Shown here piece by piece: positions 42,396 to 52,196 of a stretch of 64,000 nucleotides of DNA; within the stretch, counting starts at the first letter, position 1, and each line of letters begins with the position of its first letter. The notes beneath the pieces were generated by a model. That model was not told the origin of the DNA. It saw nothing but the letters and a program-made list of their open reading frames with translations, and searched no databases. A program made the position numbers and the translations under genes. Source of the stretch: JBBECE01 sp964574935 (GTDB lineage: Bacteria; Pseudomonadota; Alphaproteobacteria; Rhizobiales; Devosiaceae); NCBI GenBank assembly GCA_964574935.1, contig CAZNOZ010000004.1, positions 1 through 64,000 of the forward strand, written 5' to 3'.

Positions 42396-43727
42396 ATGAT
42401 GGACGGGTCGGAAGTCCGCGCCCCGAACGACCTGCGCGCCTACTGGATGCCGTTCACGGCCAACCGCCAGTTCAAGGCGGCGCCGCGGATGCTGGTTGCG
42501 GCCAGAGACATGCATTTCACAGCCGGCGACGGGCGCCAGATCCTCGACGGAACCGCCGGAATGTGGTGCGTGAACGCCGGTCACGGCCGCCCGAGGATCA
42601 GCGAGGCGATCGCGCGGCAGGCAGCGGAGCTCGACTACGCGCCCGGCTTCCAGATGGGGCATCCGAAGGCCTTCGAGCTCGCCAATCGAATTGTCGATAT
42701 CGCCCCGGAGGGGCTCGAGCATGTGTTCTTCGCCAACTCGGGCTCGGAAGCGGTGGAAACGGCGCTGAAGATCGCGCTCGCCTATCATCTGGCCCGGGGC
42801 GAGGGATCGCGGACGCGGCTGATCGGACGCGAGCGGGCCTATCACGGGGTCAATCTCGGTGGCACCTCGGTGGGCGGTATCGGCCCGAACCGCAGAATGT
42901 TCGGCACGCTGCTCGGCGGCGTCGATCACCTGCCGCACACCCATCTGCCGGAGCAAAACGCCTTCAGCCGCGGGGTACCCGCGCACGGGCTTGAGCTGGC
43001 CGAGGCGCTGGAGCGCATCGTCGCCTTGCACGACGCCTCGACCATCGCGGCCGTGATCGTCGAGCCGGTAGCAGGCTCGACGGGGGTGCTGGTGCCGCCA
43101 AAAGGCTATCTCAAGCGGCTCAGAGAAATCTGCGACCGGCACGGGATATTGCTCATCTTCGACGAGGTCATCACCGGCTTCGGGCGGCTCGGGACCGCAT
43201 TTGCGGCTGACTATTTCGGGATCAGGCCCGACATGATCACCCTCGCCAAGGGGCTCACCAACGGGGTGATCCCGATGGGGGCGGTGCTGGTGAGTTCCCA
43301 GATACACGATGCCTTCATGACCGGGCCGGAGCAGTTCATCGAGCTGTTCCACGGCTACACCAATTCGGGCACGCCCGTGGGCGCAGCGGCGGGGCTGGCG
43401 ACGCTTGAGACCTATGCGGAGGAGGGGCTTCTGACCCGCGGCGCCGAGCTCGCGGCGTATTGGGAGGAGGCGCTGCATTCGCTCCGCGGGGCGCCCCATG
43501 TTATCGACATCCGCAATCTCGGCCTGATGGGCGCCATTGAGCTCGAGCCGATCGCGGGGGCGCCGACGCGGCGCGCCTATTCGGCGTTCGTGAAGGCATT
43601 TGAAAATGGGCTATTGATCCGCACCACCGGCGACATCATCGCGCTATCGCCGCCACTGATCGTCGAAAAACAGCACATCGACGAGTTGGTCGGGGGGATC
43701 GGCGACGTACTCAGGGAGATCGAATAG
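42396..43727 (+). CDS. Class III omega-aminotransferase (beta-alanine/omega-amino acid:pyruvate type)
   Basis: A 443-residue PLP enzyme. The opening DLRAYWMPFTANRQFKAAPR is typical of beta-alanine:pyruvate transaminases. Cofactor-binding segments are FFANSGSEAVETALKIA, LIFDEVITGFGRLG and the Schiff-base Lys in ITLAKGLTNG. It lies one base ahead of methylmalonate-semialdehyde dehydrogenase: transamination of beta-alanine or beta-aminoisobutyrate would give the semialdehyde that enzyme uses. It forms a two-step pathway with the next gene (inference supported by pairing). Confidence 0.88.
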   Translation: MMDGSEVRAPNDLRAYWMPFTANRQFKAAPRMLVAARDMHFTAGDGRQILDGTAGMWCVNAGHGRPRISEAIARQAAELDYAPGFQMGHPKAFELANRIVDIAPEGLEHVFFANSGSEAVETALKIALAYHLARGEGSRTRLIGRERAYHGVNLGGTSVGGIGPNRRMFGTLLGGVDHLPHTHLPEQNAFSRGVPAHGLELAEALERIVALHDASTIAAVIVEPVAGSTGVLVPPKGYLKRLREICDRHGILLIFDEVITGFGRLGTAFAADYFGIRPDMITLAKGLTNGVIPMGAVLVSSQIHDAFMTGPEQFIELFHGYTNSGTPVGAAAGLATLETYAEEGLLTRGAELAAYWEEALHSLRGAPHVIDIRNLGLMGAIELEPIAGAPTRRAYSAFVKAFENGLLIRTTGDIIALSPPLIVEKQHIDELVGGIGDVLREIE

Positions 43728-43728
43728 A

Positions 43729-45255
<1,527 letters not shown>

Positions 45256-45340
45256 CGGCCGGCGCCGCACGGGGTATCGGGCTGGCCCGCCGTGGCCGAA
45301 ATGGCCTAAAATGGCGAACGCTCCTAGGGGGGAGGTCGGC

Positions 45341-45757
45341 ATGACAGCAAAACGTGGCTTTTTCGTCGATGCAGCGGACGTCGACACCTTTGCCTTCGAC
45401 TGGGGGCAGCTTTCGATAACCTGCTCACCGGAGGTCAACGACGCGCGGCGGTTCAGTTCCGGGCTCGTCGAGCTCAACGAAGGGCTTGGGCACGAGCGCC
45501 ACAACCATCCGGGCGCCGAGGAGATCATCCTGGTCATCGAGGGCACCGGCGAGCAGATGGTCGAGGACGAAACCGGCGCCCCGATCGTGCAGCAGGTGGG
45601 ACCGGGGACGACGATCTACATTCCCGAAAGCCGCTACCACGCCACCAAGAACACCGGGTCCGGGCCGATGAAGCTGTTTGTGGTGTATTCGCCCGCCGGC
45701 CCCGAACACGCCCTGCGCGAGTTGCCCGATTTCCGGCTGATCCCGGCGCCCAAGTGA
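45341..45757 (+). CDS. Cupin-domain protein
   Basis: A 138-residue single-domain cupin with metal-binding HNHPGAEEIILVIEG (H-x-H and Glu) and a later His in SRYHATKN. The GGGGGGAGG ribosome site fixes the start at 45341. Function cannot be assigned; cupins in such settings are often isomerases or sensors of small metabolites. Confidence 0.75.
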   Translation: MTAKRGFFVDAADVDTFAFDWGQLSITCSPEVNDARRFSSGLVELNEGLGHERHNHPGAEEIILVIEGTGEQMVEDETGAPIVQQVGPGTTIYIPESRYHATKNTGSGPMKLFVVYSPAGPEHALRELPDFRLIPAPK

Positions 45758-45815
45758 GCAAACGCGGAACCGGCGTCCCGGCAAGCGGGCGCGGGTTGGG
45801 CAGTCCGGCGACCCC

Positions 45816-46757
45816 ATGACTCGCAAGATCATCATCGACACCGACCCCGGTCAGGACGACGCGGTGGCGATGCTCCTGGCGCTGGCCGCGCCGGACGAAC
45901 TCGACATTCTCGGCATCGTGGCGGTCGCCGGGAATGTGCCGGTGGAGCTGACGGCGAGGAACGCGCTGAAGATCGTCGAGCTCAGCGGCCGCACGGAGGT
46001 TCCCGTCTATGCCGGCGCAGCGCGGCCGCTCAGGCGGCAACCGGTAACCGCCGAGGCGGTGCACGGCAAGACCGGTCTCGACGGCGCGTCGCTGCCAGAG
46101 CCCACGATCGCGGTGCGGCCCACCCACGGGGCCGACTTTCTGATCGGCGCGCTTTCGGTCCACGGTCCGGGCGAGGTGACAATCTGCGCCCTCGGACCGC
46201 TCACCGACGTGGCGTTGGCGCTGGTCAAGGCGCCGCAGATCGCTCCGCAGATCAAGGAGATCGTGGCGATGGGCGGGGCGCATTTGGGGGGCGGCAACAT
46301 CACGCCGGCGGCAGAATTCAACATCTTCGCCGATCCGGAGGCGGCGGATATCGTCTTCGGGGCCGGCGTGCCCGTGACCCTTGTTCCGCTGGACGTCACG
46401 CACCGAGTTCTGTGCACCGATGCGCGCCTGGCGGCGCTCAGGGCGCTGGGCAACCACGCCGGGGCGGTGGCCGCCGACCTCATGGGATTCACCGGCCGGG
46501 CAGGCCGGGCGCGGGAACGGCTGGCGGCGCCGCCGCTGCATGACCCGTGCGTGATCGCCCATCTCCTGCAGCCCGACCTCTTCGAGGGCACAAGGGTCAA
46601 TATCGTCATCGAAACCGCAAGCGAGCTGACGGTCGGGATGACGGTCGTTGACTTCTGGGAGGTCACGGAGCGGGCGCCGAATGTCGATTTGCTGACCGAT
46701 GTCGACGCGGAGGGCCTGTTTACGCTTCTGACCGAACGGTTGGCACGGTTGCCCTGA
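45816..46757 (+). CDS. Inosine/uridine-preferring nucleoside hydrolase
   Basis: A 313-residue protein with the calcium-binding N-terminal signature DTDPGQDDAVAML (residues 7-19) that defines the family. Further matches are GPLTDVALAL, AEFNIFADPEAA near 168-180 and HDPCVIAHLL with the late catalytic His/Asp. The reaction is ribonucleoside plus water to base plus ribose. Its neighbours do not suggest a dedicated pathway. Confidence 0.88.
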   Translation: MTRKIIIDTDPGQDDAVAMLLALAAPDELDILGIVAVAGNVPVELTARNALKIVELSGRTEVPVYAGAARPLRRQPVTAEAVHGKTGLDGASLPEPTIAVRPTHGADFLIGALSVHGPGEVTICALGPLTDVALALVKAPQIAPQIKEIVAMGGAHLGGGNITPAAEFNIFADPEAADIVFGAGVPVTLVPLDVTHRVLCTDARLAALRALGNHAGAVAADLMGFTGRAGRARERLAAPPLHDPCVIAHLLQPDLFEGTRVNIVIETASELTVGMTVVDFWEVTERAPNVDLLTDVDAEGLFTLLTERLARLP

Positions 46758-46798
46758 GCGGGTTTCCGGGCCCTCGCGGCCGTGCTAGGCGGGCGCCC

Positions 46799-48451
46799 AT
46801 GAGCGAGGCGCAGCGCGAGCGGATCGAATACGATGTCGTCATCGTCGGGGCCGGCCCGGCGGGACTATCGGCGGCGATCCGGCTGAAGCAGCTTGGCGGT
46901 GACCGTGTCACGGTGTGCGTGATCGAAAAGGGCGCCGAAGTCGGCGCCCACATCCTCTCCGGGGCGGTCCTGGATCCATCGGCGCTCAATGCGCTGATCC
47001 CGGACTGGCGCGAGAAGGGCGCACCGGTGAGCGTTGCGGTTGCGGAAGACCGGTTCGAGCTGCTCACCGAGCGCGGTGCGCTGCGGGTGCCGGAATTCGC
47101 ACTGCCGCCGCTGATGCGCAATCGTGGCTGCTATGTCATTTCGCTGGGCATGCTCTGTCGCTGGCTGGCGGACCAGGCGACGGCGCTCGGCGTCGAGATT
47201 TTCGCCGGCATGGCGGCGTCGGCGCCAGTGTTTGGCGAGGCCGGGGAACTGACCGCCGTCGTCGCCGGCGAGTTCGGGCGGCTCAGGGACGGCGGAGAAG
47301 GGCCGACCTACGAACCCGGCGTCGAGGTCGCCGGCAAGTACGTGCTGGTCGCGGAAGGCGCGCGCGGCTCGCTCGCCAAGCAGTGCATCGCGAGGTTCGG
47401 GCTCGACGCCGCGTCCGATCCGCAGAAGTTCGGGCTGGGGCTCAAGGAAATCTGGCGCCTGACGCCCGACAAGCACCGGCCGGGGCGGGTCGTGCACACA
47501 CTGGGCTGGCCGCTCGGTGGCAATGCCGGCGGCGGGGGGTTCGTCTACCACGGCGAGGCGGGGGAAGCCTATGTCGGGCTGGTGGTGCACCTTGACTATG
47601 CCAACCCGTATCTCGATCCGTTCAAGGAGTTCCAACGCTTCAAGCATCACCCGTCGGTGGCGGCGACACTCGCCGGCGGGGAGCGGGTCGCCTATGGCGC
47701 GCGGGCGATCACCGAGGGGGCGTGGCAGTCATTGCCGACTTTGACCTTTGCCGGTGGGGCGCTGCTGGGCTGCGCCGCCGGCATGGTCAACGTGCCCCGG
47801 ATCAAGGGCATCCACAACGCGATGCAATCCGGCATGGCGGCGGCCGAGGCGGCTTTCACAGCGGTGATCGGGGGCCGGCGGGGCGACGCACTGGACGCCT
47901 ACGAAGCGTCGGTCCGAACCGGACCGATCGCCGCCGATCTGAAGCCGGTGCGCAACGTCAAGCCGCTTTGGTCGCGCCTGGGGGACTTCGGGGCGCTGGC
48001 GCTGGGCGGCGCGGATATGTGGGCGGCGGCGATCTTGCGGCGAAACCTCCTGGGGTCGTTGCATCACCGCCGATCCGACGCCGAGGCGACGGGGCGGGCG
48101 GCGGATTTCCGTCCAATCGACTATCCCAGGCCCGACGGCGTGCTCTCGTTCGACCGGGCGACGAGCCTTGCCTATTCCGGCGTCCACCACTCGGAGAACG
48201 AGCCCGCGCACCTGGTTCTCGCCGATCCCGGGTTGCCCATCGCCCGCAACCTGCCCGACTACGCCGAGCCGGCGCAGCGCTACTGCCCGGCGGGCGTTTA
48301 CGAGATCGTCGAAGTGGAGGGGCGCAAGCGGTTCCAGATCAACGCCCAGAACTGCGTGCACTGCAAGGCTTGCGATATCAAGGACCCGGCCCAGAACATC
48401 ACCTGGACGACGCCGGAAGGCGGCTCGGGGCCGAACTACCCCAATATGTGA
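46799..48451 (+). CDS. Electron-transfer flavoprotein:ubiquinone oxidoreductase
   Basis: A 550-residue ETF-QO. The FAD-binding Rossmann motif VIVGAGPAGLSAAI is at 15-28 and the 4Fe-4S cluster ligands lie near the C terminus (RYCPAGVYE, then NCVHCKACDIKDP), followed by ITWTTPEGGSGPNYPNM, the standard terminal motif. It passes electrons from ETF (fed by acyl-CoA dehydrogenases and others) to membrane ubiquinone. The ETF subunits are not in the window. Confidence 0.93.
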   Translation: MSEAQRERIEYDVVIVGAGPAGLSAAIRLKQLGGDRVTVCVIEKGAEVGAHILSGAVLDPSALNALIPDWREKGAPVSVAVAEDRFELLTERGALRVPEFALPPLMRNRGCYVISLGMLCRWLADQATALGVEIFAGMAASAPVFGEAGELTAVVAGEFGRLRDGGEGPTYEPGVEVAGKYVLVAEGARGSLAKQCIARFGLDAASDPQKFGLGLKEIWRLTPDKHRPGRVVHTLGWPLGGNAGGGGFVYHGEAGEAYVGLVVHLDYANPYLDPFKEFQRFKHHPSVAATLAGGERVAYGARAITEGAWQSLPTLTFAGGALLGCAAGMVNVPRIKGIHNAMQSGMAAAEAAFTAVIGGRRGDALDAYEASVRTGPIAADLKPVRNVKPLWSRLGDFGALALGGADMWAAAILRRNLLGSLHHRRSDAEATGRAADFRPIDYPRPDGVLSFDRATSLAYSGVHHSENEPAHLVLADPGLPIARNLPDYAEPAQRYCPAGVYEIVEVEGRKRFQINAQNCVHCKACDIKDPAQNITWTTPEGGSGPNYPNM

Positions 48452-48569
48452 TCGGCCGGAGGCGGCCCGCTATCAGCGGGCTGGCGAATGCGCTAGTGAG
48501 AGGTGTCGGGCGGCGCTGACGCAGGCCTTGCGCCCGGGCGCCGATCGTTCAGCAGGAGAGGAGCACGAC

Positions 48570-49355
48570 ATGGCTGTCAGAGCGCTGGTGTGGGGCGAGA
48601 ACGTGCACGAGCAGACCAATCCGACGGTGCGCGAAATCTATCCCGACGGCCTCCATGGGATGATCGCGGCGCAGCTCGGACAGGACCCGGATATCACGGC
48701 CGAGACGGCGACGCTGCAGGACCCCGAGCACGGGCTGACCCAGAAGCGCCTCGAGCAGACCGATGTCCTGTTCTGGTGGGGGCACGCCGCCCATGGCGAG
48801 GTGGCCGACGAAGTTGTCGACCGCGTGGCGCTCGAAGTGTGGCGCGGGCTGGGGCTGGTGGTCCTGCATTCGGGGCATTTCTCGAAGATCTTCAGGAGGT
48901 TGATGGGAACGCCTTGTGCGCTCCATTGGCGCGAGGCCGGGGAGCGGGAGCGAATCTGGACGGTCAATCCCGGTCATGAAATCGCCCGGGACATTCCCCG
49001 GTCGTTCACGGTCGAAAACGCCGAGATGTACGGGGAGCCGTTCACGGTTCCGGAACCGCTGGAGACCGTCTTCGTTTCCTGGTTCCAGGGCGGCGAGGTG
49101 TTCCGATCGGGGCTGACCTGGCGGCGGGGAGCGGGGAAAATCTTCTATTTCCGGCCGGGCCACGAGACTTATCCAGTCTATCACAACGAGACGGTGGGGC
49201 AGGTGCTGCGGAATGCCGCGAAGTGGGGGCGCAATCCGGCGCGCCTGAAGAGTGACATCATCGAGGCCCTGCAGGTGTCGCTCGAAGACACGCCGGAGAA
49301 AATCGAAGTGCGCGGCCCGAAATTACACGAAGAGGGCGAAAAGGGCCTCCGCTAG
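48570..49355 (+). CDS. ThuA-domain protein (trehalose utilisation type)
   Basis: A 261-residue glutamine-amidotransferase-like ThuA protein: VRALVWGENVHEQTNPTVRE at the start, DVLFWWGHAAHGEV near 68-81, GLGLVVLHSGHFSKIF near 94-109 and GKIFYFRPGHETYPVYHN near 190-207. ATG 48570 has a GGAGAGGAG site. ThuA homologues act in sugar (often keto-trehalose) catabolism, but no sugar operon adjoins. The stop shares CTAG with the convergent channel gene. Confidence 0.82.
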   Translation: MAVRALVWGENVHEQTNPTVREIYPDGLHGMIAAQLGQDPDITAETATLQDPEHGLTQKRLEQTDVLFWWGHAAHGEVADEVVDRVALEVWRGLGLVVLHSGHFSKIFRRLMGTPCALHWREAGERERIWTVNPGHEIARDIPRSFTVENAEMYGEPFTVPEPLETVFVSWFQGGEVFRSGLTWRRGAGKIFYFRPGHETYPVYHNETVGQVLRNAAKWGRNPARLKSDIIEALQVSLEDTPEKIEVRGPKLHEEGEKGLR

Positions 49356-50620
49356 CCGGCCTCGCGGAACGCCCCGGCGGCCCGGGATCGGGCGGCCCCG
49401 AGTTCGCTTTCGGCCAGTTCCTCGCCGAGAATGTCGCCATCGGCAAGCGCTTCATTCTCCCGAAGCCGCTTGCTGGCGGCGGCGAGGATGCGGGTGCCGA
49501 ATTCCGGTCGGCGTTGCATCAGGTTCTGCAGCTCCCCGGCTTCCAGAACCAGCATTCGGGTGGGCTCCAGGGCGACCGTGTCGGCGGTGCGGCGAGACTT
49601 GCGGAGCACCGCGACCTCGCCGAAGAAGGCGCCTTCGTTGAGCACCACACCGCCTCGGGGCAGGCGGACCTCGACCTCGCCGGCGACGATGAAATACATC
49701 GAGTGGGCCGGCTCGCCGGCCTTGGTGATATGGGTCCCTGCCTCGACCTTGAGGGCTTGCAGGAGCGGGACGATGGCGGCGATGTCGTCCGCTTCGAGGT
49801 CGGCGAACAGCGGTACCCGCGTCAGCATCCCCCAGGTAACGACGAAATCGCGTTGATGGATTTCGCGGGCGAAGGCGGTGGCGATGATGCCGACCGGCAG
49901 GGCGAACATGCAATAGCCGGTGATCATGGCGAGCCCGGCAACCGCCTTGCCGAGCGGGGTGACGGGGATGACGTCGCCGTAGCCCACCGTCGAGATTGTC
50001 GCGATGGCCCAATAGATGGCGGCCGGGACCGAGCCGAACGCTTCCGGCTGGGCGCCGCCCTCGACGACATGCATCACGGAAGCCGCGATGAGGATCAGGC
50101 CCCCCATGATGACGCCGCAGGCCAGCAGCGCCCGGCGCTCGGATGTGACGGCGCTGACCAGCGAACGCATCCCCGGCGAGTAGCGGGCGAGCTTCAGAAA
50201 GCGCAACAGCCGAAACACCACCAGCATGGCCAGCGGCGCATCCACAAAGATCATCGCCGCGGCAGCGGGCAGGATCGCCATCAGGTCGATAATGGCGACC
50301 GGCTGGATCATGTAGCGCAGGCGGGCGCCGATGGGACCATGGCAACGCAGGGTGAGATGCTCGTCGGCGACCCAGAGCCTGAGCGCGTACTCGAGTGCGA
50401 AGGCCGATACGGTTGCGATCTCGACGGTGACGAAAACCGGCTCGAAGGCGGCAAGCTCGGAAACGGTGGAGAGCATGGCGGTAAACAGATTGGCGAGGAT
50501 GAGCGCCACGATCGCGCGGTCCACGGCCAGGGCGGTCCGGTTGCCGGCGCCGCCTTCCTCCAGCGCCGAGAACAGACGCAGTTTCAAAGGGATAATTTGT
50601 CGTGCAGCCGGTTCCGGCAT
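49352..50620 (-). CDS. Cyclic-nucleotide-gated potassium channel
   Basis: A 422-residue channel of the MlotiK1 kind: six membrane helices (about 30-265), a short S4 (VVFRLLRFLKLARYS), pore helix and K+ filter TISTVGYGDVIP near residue 212, then a cytoplasmic cyclic-nucleotide-binding domain (about 290-385) with the phosphate-binding cassette FFGEVAVL, then RRTADTV. Glu and Arg of the cassette are present. cAMP from the cyclase at 36053-37960 is a plausible ligand (inference). Confidence 0.9.
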   Translation of the reverse strand: MPEPAARQIIPLKLRLFSALEEGGAGNRTALAVDRAIVALILANLFTAMLSTVSELAAFEPVFVTVEIATVSAFALEYALRLWVADEHLTLRCHGPIGARLRYMIQPVAIIDLMAILPAAAAMIFVDAPLAMLVVFRLLRFLKLARYSPGMRSLVSAVTSERRALLACGVIMGGLILIAASVMHVVEGGAQPEAFGSVPAAIYWAIATISTVGYGDVIPVTPLGKAVAGLAMITGYCMFALPVGIIATAFAREIHQRDFVVTWGMLTRVPLFADLEADDIAAIVPLLQALKVEAGTHITKAGEPAHSMYFIVAGEVEVRLPRGGVVLNEGAFFGEVAVLRKSRRTADTVALEPTRMLVLEAGELQNLMQRRPEFGTRILAAASKRLRENEALADGDILGEELAESELGAARSRAAGAFREAG

Positions 50621-50679
50621 CTGCCGCCCCTCCGGGCGGCACTATGAGGCGGCAGAGCTAAATACGAGATTAAACCTGC

Positions 50680-50755
50680 GCAATTGTACGTATCGGTCGC
50701 GCTTGGTGCGTGGCGCGGCGCGCGCGGCGGGCGGGCGGGCGGAGGCAATTGTACG
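50680..50755. repeat. 11-bp direct repeats upstream of the channel gene
   Basis: GCAATTGTACG occurs at 50680-50690 and 50745-50755, flanking a run of GCGGGC repeats. CAATTG is itself palindromic. The position, 60-135 bp upstream of the channel start on the minus strand and at the end of the receiver gene, would suit a regulator-binding pair. Confidence 0.4.
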
Positions 50756-50771
50756 GCGCGAGGCCGTGCGG

Positions 50772-51233
50772 TCAGACGAAGACCCGAGGCGTGTTGCGCA
50801 GCCAGAACTCCTGGAGATCCCTGACCTCGACAAGCAGTTCGTCGAACTGCCAGCGGCGCTGAAACAGCGCGTCGGCGCCGGCCTCGATGAGCGGCTGTTG
50901 GGCGGCCTCGTGCTCGCCGGTGAAAACCGCGACGACGACCGTTTCCAGACCCGAAATCCGGCGGGCCGCGCGCACGAGTTCGACGCCGGCGTCGTTGCCG
51001 GCCCGCCAGTCGACGATGATCAGGTCGATCGGCTCTCCCTCGCCGGCACGTTTCGCGAGGACCTCGAGGGCTGTGGCCGCCACCCCCTCCCAGTGAACAT
51101 CCGCGGCGATGTTGAGCTCTTCGAATGCCCGTTGCAGCATGTAGGGCAACTCGTGCTCGCTGGCGACGAGGAAGATGTTGAGCCGCAACTGATCGGGCTT
51201 GCCCACGTCCGGCTCCCAGAACCCGGTCGCCAT
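50772..51233 (-). CDS. Atypical response-regulator receiver protein
   Basis: 153 residues from ATG 51233 (51287 is an in-frame alternative). A single receiver-like domain: LNIFLVASEHE in place of the usual Asp-pair strand, IIVDWRAGNDAGVEL with the candidate phosphoacceptor Asp, and GADALFQRRWQFDELL where the conserved Lys-Pro pair should be. The acidic pair is Ser/Glu and the Lys is missing, so phosphorylation may be weak or absent. There is no output domain; it probably works by protein contact. Confidence 0.65.
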   Translation of the reverse strand: MATGFWEPDVGKPDQLRLNIFLVASEHELPYMLQRAFEELNIAADVHWEGVAATALEVLAKRAGEGEPIDLIIVDWRAGNDAGVELVRAARRISGLETVVVAVFTGEHEAAQQPLIEAGADALFQRRWQFDELLVEVRDLQEFWLRNTPRVFV

Positions 51234-51473
51234 CCATGTCGACCTGGACAGCGGCGCGATGAAGGCGGCGACATTCGCGTCCGGCATCACAACGGATGGA
51301 CGTGACGGCGCCGCGGCCGTTGATGTACACGCAATCGGGGAGTTAGCTCGCCGTTGCCGCATCTGTAAAGCGGGGAACCCCGGATGGCGACATCCGGGAC
51401 CTCCTCGGGGAACGCGGGGCGGAGCCCGGTTGCGCACAGGCGTCGCGGGCAAAAACGCAAGCAGGAGAGACGC

Positions 51474-51662
51474 ATGCCGGAGATCGTGGTCTATCTGGTG
51501 GAAGGGCGCAGCGACGAGGTGAAGCGGGCGCTCATGAAGGACATTACCGACGCGGTGGTTTCCAATGTCGGGGTGCCGGCTGAGCGAGTCGTCGTGCAGA
51601 TTGTCGAATCGGAGAAGAAGAACAAGGCACGCGGCGGCGTGCCCTTCTCAGAGATGAAATAG
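51474..51662 (+). CDS. 4-oxalocrotonate tautomerase family protein
   Basis: 62 residues. Pro follows the initiator Met (MPEIVVYLVEGR), giving the N-terminal catalytic proline of this family, with the beta-alpha-beta core ALMKDITDAVVSNVGVPAERV and the C-terminal GGVPFSEMK. GGAGAG precedes the start. It tautomerises or isomerises small enols; the physiological substrate is unknown. MgtC/SapB-like gene follows. Confidence 0.83.
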   Translation: MPEIVVYLVEGRSDEVKRALMKDITDAVVSNVGVPAERVVVQIVESEKKNKARGGVPFSEMK

Positions 51663-51688
51663 CGGCAGCGCGATGAGGAGCCGCTGAG

Positions 51689-52192
51689 ATGGACTGGTTG
51701 GCTCAGGTCAGCGTCGGTGAGGCTTCCGCGCCCACGCAGGTGATCATTGCGCGCCTTGTCGCGGCGGCGGTGTTGGGCGGCGCGATCGGATTCGAACGGG
51801 AAATGCGCGAGCGCGCCGCGGGGCTGCGCACGCATATGCTGGTGGCGCTGGCGGCGGCGCTGTTCACGATCATCGCGATCGAGATTCTGTATTCCCTCCG
51901 CGGGCTGATCACGACCGGCGTCGTCGATCCGATCCGGGTGGTGGCGGCGGTGACGACGGGCGTGGCGTTTCTGGGCGCCGGTGCCATCATTCAGCGCAAC
52001 CGGGCCGTCAGGGGGCTCACTACCGGCGCCGGGATGTGGATGGCCGGGGCGATCGGAATTGCGTGCGCCACCGGACATCTGGTGCTGGCGGCGGTGTCGG
52101 CGATTCTGGCGGTCCTGATTCTGTGGGCGCTGCGGCTGGTCGAACACCGCACGACGAAGGCAGGCCGCAGGCGTTCGGACCAGGAGCGCTAG
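51689..52192 (+). CDS. MgtC/SapB family membrane protein
   Basis: A 167-residue protein with four to five hydrophobic segments. The family motif FEREMRERAAGLRTHMLVAL is near residues 34-53, followed by RVVAAVTTGVAFLGAGAII and GLTTGAGMWMAGAIGIACA. MgtC-type proteins affect Mg2+ and phosphate homeostasis, but this branch lacks the long C-terminal regulatory domain. A 12-bp palindrome AGCGCTAGCGCT spans the stop. Confidence 0.83.
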   Translation: MDWLAQVSVGEASAPTQVIIARLVAAAVLGGAIGFEREMRERAAGLRTHMLVALAAALFTIIAIEILYSLRGLITTGVVDPIRVVAAVTTGVAFLGAGAIIQRNRAVRGLTTGAGMWMAGAIGIACATGHLVLAAVSAILAVLILWALRLVEHRTTKAGRRRSDQER

Positions 52193-52196
52193 CGCT

